From SAR324 cluster bacterium (lineage in GTDB: Bacteria > SAR324 > JACQKK01): DNA of 33,930 nucleotides. The stretch is taken from the NCBI GenBank assembly GCA_022574555.1, contig JACZRV010000031.1, positions 1 through 33,930 of the forward strand, in the 5' to 3' direction. Made by a program: the position numbers and the translations under genes. The notes below the pieces were generated by a model, which worked only from the letters and a program-made list of their open reading frames with translations, made no database searches and was not told where the DNA came from. Shown piece after piece: positions 1 to 7,712 of the stretch. Numbering within the stretch: the stretch's first letter is position 1; the number at the start of each line of letters is the position of its first letter.

Positions 1-89
1 CACGGATTGACTTCCACGGGCCCGAAACAGCCGTAGTCGGCTGCGCCACGGAGGGCCTGATACAGGCTCGCGCCTGGTCTTACCCTCAT
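1..89 (-). CDS. Partial unidentified ORF running off the window edge
   Basis: A frame opens with ATG at position 89 and stays open for 29 codons to position 1. It starts MRVRPGASLYQALRGAADYG. A purine-rich stretch, AGAGGTGG, lies seven bases before the ATG, and the start follows the stop of the WbaP-like gene by 27 bases on the same strand, so it could be the next gene of the same polysaccharide operon. Too little is visible to name a family. A short chance ORF is the alternative; the ribosome binding site is the main argument for it being real. Confidence 0.42.
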   Translation of the reverse strand, partial: MRVRPGASLYQALRGAADYGCFGPVEVNP

Positions 90-116
90 CTTTGGTCCAC
101 CTCTGACCGCGCGTAG

Positions 117-1655
117 TCAGTGTACCCCACGGGTAAAAACCACAGCCCGAAAGGTCCTGATGATCAGATACAGGTCTAGCCAGACGGACCAGTTGCGGAT
201 ATACAAACAATCCATCTGGACTCTCTCGTCATAGCTGACGTTGTTACGGCCGGAGACCTGCCAAAGCCCCGTCAAGCCCGGACGAACACGGTACATAATG
301 CTGTAGTACCTTCCATAGAGCGAGACTTCTTCCTCCACTATGGGCCTGGGGCCGACCAGACTCATATCCCCTTTGATGACATTCCATAGTTGGGGCAATT
401 CGTCGAGACTGGTTCGCCGCAACCACCTGCCAATCCGAGTGAAACGAGGGTCATTACGGAGCTTGCGGTCACGCTCCCATTCTTGCTTCAAGCGGCTGTC
501 TTGATCGAGATATTTTCCCAGTACCTGATCCGCATCGGCACACATGGTCCGTAATTTGTACATTGAAAATCGCTTGCCACCCAGCCCGAGCCGTTCCTGC
601 TTGTAAATGATCGGACCAGTCGAATCAAGCTTAATCGCGATCCCAATCAGACCCAGTAGGGGTAAAGTCACGGGCAATGACAAGAAGATAAGGATGAGGT
701 CAAGAACTCTTTTTATGGTCTGTCGGCTCCATCCGAAGTGGCGGGAGCGTGATTCGAGGCCCAGGGTTCCCCCAATATCTACGGGGGAAACCCAAAGGCT
801 TGAGAATTCTTTGACCGGGGGCACGACCATCACATGCCGAAACAAGCGGCTAAAACGCCGAATGATCCTGTCGGCGTCCTTCGCACTCACATCGGGCATC
901 GCGATGATGACGTATGGAACCTGATATTCTCGTGCGTATTTGCGGACGCGGTGAAGGCGGTCGATGATCGGCACACCGGCGATGGACTGAGCGGTCGTGG
1001 ATTCATCTCCGAGGATAAAAACGGGACGTATGCCGATCTCCGGGTGGCGGACCAGCGTTGCCGTGATGTTGCGTCCCGTATCGCCGCTCCCCAGAATCAT
1101 CGCGGGATATCCCCACCAGGACTTTCGACTGAAAAGCAGCCTCACCCCTCCTCGCATTAAAGGCAACAAAAGCAAAGTCGCCAACCAACTCCCAAGCAGG
1201 ATTGTACGCGAGTAAACCTCACCCTCCCTACTGAGAAAGATGAGGGTTCCAATCCCGAGAAACGTGATTGACACGACGATGATTTGCCGTCGCAATTCCT
1301 CTGGCGGTGAATGCGGGATGGATGGATAAAGGTTCACCATCGCAAAAGCAGCGATGAATACCCCCATCAAGGGCCACAGCTGGAGGTAGAGCCAGGGCGA
1401 ATACTCGCCACCGACCAGCCATCGCCCATAAATCGCCAGGAGCGAAGCGGCACTCAATGCTATAACGTCTGCGATGACAAGGACAAAGCTGACTCGCACG
1501 GCGATCGACCTCGCCGACAAACCAACTCTAACGGGCGTAGGGCTTCGGGAGGAATCCGTTGCCCTGCCACCATGGTGACGAGACCCGGCTAAGATTTCAT
1601 TCGTACGCAACAGACCGGGGTCAAGAGCTATCTTGGAGGTCGTCATAAGTGGCAT
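117..1655 (-). CDS. WbaP-like polyprenyl-phosphate sugar phosphotransferase
   Basis: It would transfer a sugar-1-phosphate from a nucleotide sugar to undecaprenyl phosphate in the inner membrane, the first step of exopolysaccharide or O-antigen assembly. About four hydrophobic segments lie in the first 190 residues, followed by a Rossmann-like CoA-binding-type domain (start MILGSGDTG), a further membrane segment, and the C-terminal bacterial sugar transferase domain. That domain shows the expected blocks: KRVLDLILIF, YKLRTM, TSLDELPQ with the catalytic Asp-Glu pair near residues 418-419, MSLVGPRP and VRPGLTGLWQVSGRN. The length, about 510 residues, fits the long WbaP/EpsE-type family. The start is uncertain: the frame is open to a TTG at 1691, and ATGs at 1655 and 1646 lack a clear ribosome binding site. 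The sugar substrate (galactose or glucose) cannot be read from sequence. Confidence 0.93.
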   Translation of the reverse strand: MPLMTTSKIALDPGLLRTNEILAGSRHHGGRATDSSRSPTPVRVGLSARSIAVRVSFVLVIADVIALSAASLLAIYGRWLVGGEYSPWLYLQLWPLMGVFIAAFAMVNLYPSIPHSPPEELRRQIIVVSITFLGIGTLIFLSREGEVYSRTILLGSWLATLLLLPLMRGGVRLLFSRKSWWGYPAMILGSGDTGRNITATLVRHPEIGIRPVFILGDESTTAQSIAGVPIIDRLHRVRKYAREYQVPYVIIAMPDVSAKDADRIIRRFSRLFRHVMVVPPVKEFSSLWVSPVDIGGTLGLESRSRHFGWSRQTIKRVLDLILIFLSLPVTLPLLGLIGIAIKLDSTGPIIYKQERLGLGGKRFSMYKLRTMCADADQVLGKYLDQDSRLKQEWERDRKLRNDPRFTRIGRWLRRTSLDELPQLWNVIKGDMSLVGPRPIVEEEVSLYGRYYSIMYRVRPGLTGLWQVSGRNNVSYDERVQMDCLYIRNWSVWLDLYLIIRTFRAVVFTRGVH

Positions 1656-1811
1656 GATATGGAATGACACCGGAAGTGCAACACAAGGCAAGAGGCTAAC
1701 CCGCCCCGGTGGGTGTACGGTCGCTGTGACATGGCCTTCGCCGAATCCTTACCCGGGAAAACCCGGTATCATTAATAACATCACCGGCTCAGACGATCTC
1801 TACGAATCAGA

Positions 1812-2540
1812 ATGAACAACGAAGCAGCCACCAGTCATCCCGACGCTTGTGATAAATACCTTTCAACGACCATCCCCGCGTGGTGCGAGCGCCACAGCAG
1901 GATCCTTTTCGGCCTGATCGTGTTGATCGTATTGGCTGGCTTCAACAATCAATGGCTGATTGGACCGGACAGCGCTCTACACCTGAATATCGGGCGCAAT
2001 CTGGCCGCCGGCCTGGGATACATGCACCCCGATGGTCTGCATAAGGGGCTTAACCCCGGGCTCGCCTACATGACCGCTTTGGGGTTCTCATTGTTTGGCC
2101 CGGATCACCTGCTCACAAGTCATGTGATCAATGTCGGGTTGGGGGGGATCGGCCTGGCATTGACCTATTGGCTATTCCGGCTGCATTGCGACCGGGGGAC
2201 CGCCATACTTATCACGGCACTCCTGGGGACCAATGAAAATTATTACCACTACCTCTACATCCTGCTAGCCGACTTGCCATTTGCGGTCGGGGTGTTATTG
2301 AGCCTGGTGGGCTATGAACGGATACAAAAAAAATCGCGCGAAGGCGGCGACGCCAAGACAATCTCTTTGCGCCCCTTCGACTTCGCCCTTCGCGCGCGCT
2401 CAGGGCATGCTTTGCGGCTTGGCGCGAGACATCCCGTCACGGTTTCTCATCCGCGGGCCGCTAGGCTTGTGCGGATAGGGCCGCGGTGTCGAGGGAATTT
2501 ACAAAACGAAGCCAATTTATTCTTTAATATCAGTGCCTAA
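1812..2540 (+). pseudogene. Truncated GT-C-like membrane glycosyltransferase
   Basis: The first 175 residues look like the N-terminus of an ArnT/PMT-type integral membrane glycosyltransferase: a cytoplasmic lead, a transmembrane helix (about residues 31-50), then GPDSALHLNIGRNLAAG with the Asp (residue 53) that GT-C enzymes keep in the first periplasmic loop, and three or four further helices. Family members are usually 450-600 residues; this frame is 242. After a run of eight A (2326-2333) the sequence changes to Arg-rich, non-membrane text ending in a stop, and I could not follow the family into another frame. The rest, 2335-2704, looks non-coding. I infer a decayed or rearranged gene; a sequencing slip in the A-run alone would not restore the missing 300 residues. 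It is divergent from the WbaP-like gene. Confidence 0.55.
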
Positions 2541-2704
2541 TATTTTACCCGTGCGACTGACGCCCGCAGCTTTGCCGGCCCCTTTTTCGTGAACGTGGCC
2601 GCTCATCCCCTTTTGCGACGCAGCATGACGGCCTTCGCCGCTGACGCGGGTATTCATGCGCTGTCAATTGCGCGGCGCACCCTTTCGCAGAGGAATTGGG
2701 CTCA

Positions 2705-3544
2705 ATGGAAATGAAGATCGGCGAGCATCTGACCTGGAACGATGAACGCTTCGTTCTAATGGCAGGAAATTGCGTCGTTGAGACGCGCGATACCTCCTTC
2801 CGCACCGCGGAATATTTAAAGAACCTGGCGCATGAGTTGGACGTGGATCTGATTTACAAGTCCAGCTATAAGAAGGACAACCGGTCTTCCGAGAAATACT
2901 TCTCCGGCTTGTCATTGGATGAGGCGCTGCGCATCCTGGAGGACGTTAAAAGGGAATTCGAGGTTCCGCTGATCTCGGACATTCATTACCCTACCGAACT
3001 CGATCAGGGCGCGGCCGACGTGATCGATGTGCTGCAAGTACCCGCTTACCTGGCCATGCAGACCGAACTGGTGATCGCCGTGGCCCAGGTGGGCAAGCCC
3101 ATCAATTTGAAAAAGGCCCAGTTTCTTCATCCCGAAGACATGGGCAAGGTGGTGGCCAAGGCTGAATCCACCGGAAACCGCTCCATCTTCCTCACCGAGC
3201 GGGGCACCTGTTTCGGTTACCGGGATCTGGTGGTCGATCCGCGATCATTTCACATCATGAAGGAGATGGGCTATCCGGTCATCTTCGATGCGGGACATTC
3301 CGTGCGCATATATGGCATTCCGAGCTCGGACCCCAGGGGAGGCGCCAAGCACTTCCTGCCCACCCTGATGAGTGCCTGCGCCGCTATCGATCTGGCGGGG
3401 CTGTTCGTGGAGGTGCATCCCGATCCAACCCGCGCCTTGTGCGACGCGGCCAGTCAGCTCAGCTTCGACGAAGCCGGGAAACTGATCACACGCTATTTCC
3501 AAATCGCCAGGCATGTGCGTTCCTTGAACGCGAGCAGCGCCTGA
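2705..3544 (+). CDS. kdsA: KdsA, 3-deoxy-D-manno-octulosonate 8-phosphate synthase (metal-dependent type)
   Basis: It condenses phosphoenolpyruvate with arabinose 5-phosphate to KDO 8-phosphate, for the lipopolysaccharide core. The 279-residue length is typical. An AGAGG ribosome binding site 11 bases upstream favours ATG 2705 over the TTG at 2696. The four metal ligands known from the Aquifex-type enzyme are present: Cys23 (MAGNCVVET), His198 (DAGHSVR), Glu236 (FVEVHPDP) and Asp247 (LCDAAS). Enzymes of the E. coli type carry Asn in place of this Cys. TERGTCFGYRDLVVD and KPINLKKAQF match family blocks. The usual KxSFDKANRSS segment reads KSSYKKDNRSS (residues 52-62) and DATHS reads DAGHS, so it is a divergent member. 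KDO-8-P synthase is by far the best call; another aldose-phosphate substrate is possible. It is convergent with the decarboxylase pair. Confidence 0.9.
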   Translation: MEMKIGEHLTWNDERFVLMAGNCVVETRDTSFRTAEYLKNLAHELDVDLIYKSSYKKDNRSSEKYFSGLSLDEALRILEDVKREFEVPLISDIHYPTELDQGAADVIDVLQVPAYLAMQTELVIAVAQVGKPINLKKAQFLHPEDMGKVVAKAESTGNRSIFLTERGTCFGYRDLVVDPRSFHIMKEMGYPVIFDAGHSVRIYGIPSSDPRGGAKHFLPTLMSACAAIDLAGLFVEVHPDPTRALCDAASQLSFDEAGKLITRYFQIARHVRSLNASSA

Positions 3545-3545
3545 A

Positions 3546-3559
3546 TCCCCGTCCGGGGA
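3546..3559. terminator. Possible terminator hairpin between convergent genes
   Basis: TCCCC-GTCC-GGGGA forms a short GC stem directly after the kdsA stop. A run of five T begins about 12 bases later (3571-3575), so it is not a classical intrinsic terminator, but it sits between two convergent genes where termination is expected. Confidence 0.3.
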
Positions 3560-3609
3560 AGCCCGATAAATTTTTCAAGATTGCCGCCGCCGGTATCGGT
3601 CGGGGGGGA

Positions 3610-4176
3610 TCAATGAGACACGCCGAGCTCGGTCATGAACCGGTGCTTGATGAAGGTAGGGCTTTTGGGGGGACGGACGTGGGTTGTGGCCGCCTCTACC
3701 AGGGCGTGAATGAACCAGGGGCCGGGTTGGGAGAAAGCCTTGTCTATAGCGCGTTGGTACGCAGAAAGGCTTTCCACCCGCACCACGTTGGCAATGCCGG
3801 CGCCTTCGGCGACCCGAGCCAGGTCGGTTCGATACGCAGTGGAGGTGGGCTGACCGCCGGTGAGCTGGTATTGGCGGTTGTCCCACACGATGTGGATCAG
3901 GTTGGGCGGATTGCGCATGGCCTCGGTGGCCAGGGAACCCAGGTTCATCAGCAGGGCGCCGTCACCATCCAGAATGATCACCCGCCGCTCGGGCCGCGCC
4001 ATGGCCATGCCCAGACCCATGGAACAGGCCATGCCCATGGAGTTCCACAAGTAAAAATTCAGGGCGCGGTCGCCCGACTGGAACAGGGCGTACTTGGCGT
4101 TGCCCAGTGAGGCCACCACCAGTTCGTCGGTGAGTCTGTTCACCAGGTATCGGGTCGCCTCCAGATGATCGATCAT
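3610..4176 (-). CDS. Thiamine-diphosphate decarboxylase, beta subunit (sulfopyruvate/phosphonopyruvate decarboxylase ComE-like)
   Basis: This is the C-terminal half of a ThDP-dependent decarboxylase as a separate polypeptide. The cofactor motif runs GDGALLMNLGSLATEA and ends in WDNRQYQL, the GDG-X(n)-N signature that binds Mg and diphosphate. Together with the upstream alpha subunit it would decarboxylate sulfopyruvate to sulfoacetaldehyde or phosphonopyruvate to phosphonoacetaldehyde; the split into about 170-190-residue subunits is the ComD/ComE arrangement. The frame opens with TTG at 4188, but ATG 4176 follows a GGGAAAGG, although very closely, so the start is uncertain. It follows the alpha gene by 10-22 bases, clearly one operon. 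No PEP mutase, ComA or sulfite-related gene is in the window, so the substrate is open. Confidence 0.83.
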   Translation of the reverse strand: MIDHLEATRYLVNRLTDELVVASLGNAKYALFQSGDRALNFYLWNSMGMACSMGLGMAMARPERRVIILDGDGALLMNLGSLATEAMRNPPNLIHIVWDNRQYQLTGGQPTSTAYRTDLARVAEGAGIANVVRVESLSAYQRAIDKAFSQPGPWFIHALVEAATTHVRPPKSPTFIKHRFMTELGVSH

Positions 4177-4198
4177 CGCCTTTCCCAATCGTCGCGGT

Positions 4199-4759
4199 TT
4201 ATTTCTCGTTCTTCCAGCCGGCCAGCTGGGTCGAGACCAGCAGCGCTACCGGCCCTTCGTTGGCGTAGGCCAGTTTGAGAGCGCCGTCGGTCACGCGCTC
4301 CACCTCGTCTTCGCGGGTGAGGGTGAAGGCTGGAATATTGAGCGCGGCCAGGACGGCGGTAGTGGCCTGCCCCATGGGCACCTGCGCGGCGTTGAACTCC
4401 CCCAGATCACCACGGAAACCGATGATCATCGGGAGCGGAATGCGGTAAGGGATGGCCAGCGAAGCCAATGCGTTGAGGGAATTGCCCAGCCCCGAAGTGG
4501 GCATCAACAGCACGCCGCGCGCGCCACCCACCGCTTGGCCGCAGACTACCCCCACACCCTCCTCTTCCCGGGTCAGCGGCAGGATCTCGAAGGCAGGGTC
4601 GCCGCGAGCTACGCGCAACAGGCGCTCGCCGATGGCGTCGGGGACGAGATTTAGAAATCGGATATTATAGGTCTTCAGCACGCCGATGATGGTGCGTGCC
4701 CACTGCGGATCGCCTTCCCCGGGGCTTGAGGGAGATATTCCATTTGTCACACTCGTCAT
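4199..4759 (-). CDS. Thiamine-diphosphate decarboxylase, alpha subunit (ComD-like)
   Basis: This is the N-terminal (Pyr) domain of the same split ThDP enzyme. The activating Glu that touches the aminopyrimidine ring is in LTREEEGVGVVCGQAVGG (residues 62-79). GVLLMPTSGLGNSLNALASL and PLPMIIGFRGDLGEFNAAQVP match the sulfopyruvate decarboxylase alpha pattern as I know it. The length, 186 residues, is right for a lone Pyr domain. The first 15 or so residues are probably disordered. A weak GAAGAG lies upstream of ATG 4759. It is first of the two-gene operon, transcribed toward kdsA. Phosphonopyruvate decarboxylase is the main alternative, since the two families cannot be separated by these motifs. 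Confidence 0.83.
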   Translation of the reverse strand: MTSVTNGISPSSPGEGDPQWARTIIGVLKTYNIRFLNLVPDAIGERLLRVARGDPAFEILPLTREEEGVGVVCGQAVGGARGVLLMPTSGLGNSLNALASLAIPYRIPLPMIIGFRGDLGEFNAAQVPMGQATTAVLAALNIPAFTLTREDEVERVTDGALKLAYANEGPVALLVSTQLAGWKNEK

Positions 4760-5028
4760 GTGCTGCGCTCTTCGTCCGATCAGTCAGTTTTGCCCCTGGC
4801 CCCACCACTGGGGCGTAAACAGCATCCACCTATCGCACGAGAACCCCGCACGTTGCAAATCGTTTGGGGAGCGGCTTATCTATCTGCGTGGACGAGTCCC
4901 AGGAAAAAAGGTAGACTTAGCACCGGACGCATATTATCGTGAGATTTGGAACAGGCAAACCGGTGTGCGAGCAAGAAAGCGGTTTGTCGAAACCCGTTTG
5001 ACGGGGACGCTATTGTGAGAGGATATCG

Positions 5029-5220
5029 ATGTTTGGCTTAGGTGTGCAGGAACTGCTGATTATCCTGGTGATCGTCATCGTTGTGTTTGGAGCCAGCCGA
5101 CTGCCGAAAATCGGTGCCGGACTCGGCGAGATGATCTCCAACTTTCGGAAGACAACTACCAAACCGACGGAAACCGTGGAGGATAATTCCGAGCAGGAAA
5201 CGAAAACGATTTCGAGTTAA
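5029..5220 (+). CDS. tatA: TatA-family twin-arginine translocase subunit
   Basis: TatA oligomers form the protein-conducting element of the Tat pathway in the inner membrane. The 63-residue protein has the family layout: a short N-terminus (MFGLGVQE), one transmembrane helix ([13 protein letters not shown]), the hinge [10 protein letters not shown], an amphipathic helix ([12 protein letters not shown]) and a polar acidic tail. AGAGG six bases before the ATG supports the start. No tatB or tatC is adjacent, so it is an isolated copy here; tatBC must lie elsewhere. TatE is an equivalent reading, and TatB is less likely because the tail is short. Confidence 0.93.
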   Translation: MFGLGVQELLIILVIVIVVFGASRLPKIGAGLGEMISNFRKTTTKPTETVEDNSEQETKTISS

Positions 5221-5283
5221 TCCTTATCCCTTGGCGATTTAGCCTTGATCGGGAATTCCGCTGGCTTTCCGCTGGGGCGATGG

Positions 5284-5299
5284 CTGCCCAACGGGGCAG
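5284..5299. terminator. Possible bidirectional terminator hairpin
   Basis: CTGCCC-AACG-GGGCAG is a perfect six-pair stem with a tetraloop between the convergent tatA and metallo-hydrolase genes. No T-run follows on either strand, so the assignment rests on position and symmetry. Confidence 0.35.
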
Positions 5300-5306
5300 A
5301 GTCCCG

Positions 5307-6704
5307 TCAGCCGATCACGTCGAGCACTTGCCCCGACTCCACCAATTCCATATTAGGAGGCAACTCCTCCTGGATCAGTCCGGTGTGCATAAAACCGAAG
5401 CGCACCTTGCTGTCCAGATAGTCCCGGTAGTCACCATGGATGGCTCCGCCTCCGGCATCCATCAACACCAGAGATTCATCTCCTTTTAGGGGCTTGGAGT
5501 GCTGTTCGAAGCGCCGGTGCGATATACCGTTGCCAGATTTCATCTCCTCCAAAGAGGCATTGGACAATTGGTCACCGGAAATATGCAGTAGGCCGGACTT
5601 GCCGTGCACCGATGCCCGCATGCGGCATCCCAGCGCGGGAATGGCGTGGACGGAATGGAAAAATTCGAATTCGGCGCCGCAAATTTCCATCGGCTTGCCG
5701 ATCTCGATATGGTGCAAATTGTGATACTTCCTGGCCGACTCGAGGGAGCAATTGAAAACCGCTGCCATCTTGACGAGAAGGCTGAAGTAGATTTCCGGCG
5801 TGGTATACAGTTCCAGGGGAGGATCGCGCAGGGACTCGATCGTATCTATGTGGTCTTCATGAACGTGGGAGAGGATCAGCGCGTCAATATCATCGAGGCT
5901 TATGCCCAACTTCTGCAAGTGGATATTCAGATAGGCGGGACAATCCCACAGTATGATCCGGCCGTTGGCGTTGATCAGGTAGCCGTTGGCCGGGTCACTG
6001 GGATCGAACCCGTTGCTTCGTCCCAAAATTGCCAGTTTGAAAACGTTGTCAGAACGATCGAAAGTCTGATGGTCAATATCGTAATTGGGGGATTGGGGGT
6101 TGCTGACGGAGAGATCGAAATCGATGGCGTCCTCGCCATAAAGAATGCGGAATTCAGCGTCTCCCGATCGTTCCAGCAGCACTTCGGGCATCTTGCTCCT
6201 GGCAGGGTAGATCTCGCAGCGTTCCCCTTTGGATAACGGAAAGAAGTTGATCATCTCCCGAATAGTATACGGCGCCTCGGTATCCGGATTTTTCAGGCTG
6301 AGATAGTGGGTCTCTTGGTAAATATCGCTGGCGATATCCTCACGTGTGCCCGCTCTGACCATTTCCTCTTTGTTCGGCCCGACGACCGTGACTCGAAGCA
6401 ATTCCTCGAGACCGCCACATTGGTTCGGGTTGGCCACCACCTGGAAGCGCCGTTTGCGCTCCAGGCCTCGCTGGACGAACAGAAAATGATACAACGGAAA
6501 TTCAAGGGAGGCTTGGGACGAGCGATGGTGAAAGAGCTTTTCTGGAACCACCACGGTGTCCGGCATCGGCAGATGGGCTGCAAGGATGCGCTTCAAAATT
6601 TCCGGCGGACACCCGAAAAGTATGTTTCCCTGGGGGCTACAGAGAAGAAACGTTCCTTCCGTCAGGCGGTGAACCTGGATATCGGATTTAGCTTCTACGG
6701 TCAA
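5307..6704 (-). CDS. Two-domain metallo-beta-lactamase-fold hydrolase
   Basis: The C-terminal half is an intact metallo-beta-lactamase-fold domain: HVHEDH at residues 280-285 (the HxHxDH metal motif), a further His at SVHAIP (353), Asp378 in LLHISGDQ and His440 in FGFMHTG, enough to hold two metal ions. The N-terminal 200 residues begin VHRLTEGTFLLCSPQGNILF and have the strand pattern of the same fold without the metal His, so I infer a degenerate first domain, as in some RNase Z or CPSF relatives. The substrate is unknown. The frame starts at TTG 6704; a GAGGGAG about seven bases upstream supports this start, and no good ATG exists nearby. It stands alone, with over 500 non-coding bases upstream. 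Confidence 0.8.
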   Translation of the reverse strand: MTVEAKSDIQVHRLTEGTFLLCSPQGNILFGCPPEILKRILAAHLPMPDTVVVPEKLFHHRSSQASLEFPLYHFLFVQRGLERKRRFQVVANPNQCGGLEELLRVTVVGPNKEEMVRAGTREDIASDIYQETHYLSLKNPDTEAPYTIREMINFFPLSKGERCEIYPARSKMPEVLLERSGDAEFRILYGEDAIDFDLSVSNPQSPNYDIDHQTFDRSDNVFKLAILGRSNGFDPSDPANGYLINANGRIILWDCPAYLNIHLQKLGISLDDIDALILSHVHEDHIDTIESLRDPPLELYTTPEIYFSLLVKMAAVFNCSLESARKYHNLHHIEIGKPMEICGAEFEFFHSVHAIPALGCRMRASVHGKSGLLHISGDQLSNASLEEMKSGNGISHRRFEQHSKPLKGDESLVLMDAGGGAIHGDYRDYLDSKVRFGFMHTGLIQEELPPNMELVESGQVLDVIG

Positions 6705-7216
6705 TGCGAATCTCCCTCGCTGAAATCAATCACCCTGTTCTGCCGACGCACGCAACGGTGCTGCCGTTACGGGGCCTAACGAATGCCGGCCCGCCCCTTC
6801 CATTGACTCGTATCGAACATGCTTCGAGTCGTTGTAAGTTGCATAATCTTTTCGGGATGAGGTTCACTCGTCAATATGCGGGTCTTGGCTACCGAACAAA
6901 GGACCGAGCGTCATTTTTGGACGCTTCAATCTATTCCAAATTTTGCATTTGGTCAAATGATTGCACCCCGCAACGCACATTTCTAGCCGGCCGAATAAAG
7001 CACCGCCGGTTCCGTTACGATCAAATCCTTCTTATTCGACATCTGAGTCCACGCAGATACCCGTGTTCTCGATCATCGCGCCAAGTTATATTTGTCCATT
7101 CATGGTCATGATCAAACTGGGTGCTGATCCTCTTTAATCATGATGCTCCTCGGCTACCGCCCGGGTTCTGCTCGCTCAATATGCCAACCATGCGGCGTCA
7201 GCCGCTGGCGTTCTGA
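6705..7216. other. Intergenic region of about 510 bases with several inverted repeats
   Basis: I see no credible gene here; the open frames have no recognisable family and no good start. The region holds a series of short inverted repeats: GACTCG/CGAGTC (6805-6830), AGCGTC/GACGCT (6907-6925), CCAAAT/ATTTGG (6936-6952) and CCGGC/GCCGG (6987-7009). The promoter of the metallo-hydrolase gene should be near 6720-6800. No tRNA could be folded by eye. Confidence 0.5.
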
Positions 7217-7627
7217 TCAATCCGTAAATACGCTCTCGTCCCGCAATTGCTCGATATCTCCTTGGGTGTCCTTAGCCAACTCCCGCAGAATATCTTGTAT
7301 GGTGAGGTACTTTTTTGCAGCCTTTTCCCGGGCTATCTCGTCGGCAAGCCTCAGCTTGTTTTTTTGCGCTTCTAGATATTCAAGTGCGTTGATAATCTTG
7401 CCATTGTCTTCAATCGTGATCTCGGAGATTTCTTCCTGAGTAAATCCGGATTCCCGAGCAATCTGGATCAGCCGCTCAAGATCCTCGAGGTCGTAAAACC
7501 CTTCGATATCTCTCTCCTGAGCCATGGCTCCCGAAAAAGTTAGCAGGCTTATTACCAGAATCGTTGACACGAGGCTGATCGAAAATGAGATCAAATTGAT
7601 TTGAGTCAGACTCATAGCGAATACCAT
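7217..7627 (-). CDS. Small secreted helical protein of unknown function
   Basis: Not recognised. The 136-residue protein has a hydrophobic N-terminal stretch (residues 11-32) and a signal-peptidase-I-type site at AMA-Q (34-37), so it is probably exported to the periplasm. The mature part, about 100 residues, is highly charged and almost wholly helical in appearance: DLEDLERLIQIARESGFTQE, then an ALEYLEAQKNKLRLADEIA heptad-like run, and YLTIQDILRELAK. It has no Cys and no catalytic motif. A GGAG eight bases before ATG 7627 supports the start. It lies 85 bases downstream of the cysteine desulfurase gene on the same strand and may share its transcript, but nothing links the functions. Confidence 0.72.
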   Translation of the reverse strand: MVFAMSLTQINLISFSISLVSTILVISLLTFSGAMAQERDIEGFYDLEDLERLIQIARESGFTQEEISEITIEDNGKIINALEYLEAQKNKLRLADEIAREKAAKKYLTIQDILRELAKDTQGDIEQLRDESVFTD

Positions 7628-7712
7628 ACCTCTAGCTCCATGCCTGCCGCAATGCTACCCATGATATTCCGCTGTGTTCCCCCCATATGCAGATTTCGGT
7701 CCATTTTGTTTG

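Noticed and set aside
2396..2407. Shared 12-base string GCGCTCAGGGCA with 33885-33896
   Set aside because: The match is too short, and the flanking bases only loosely similar, to claim a dispersed repeat; a genome-wide search would decide.
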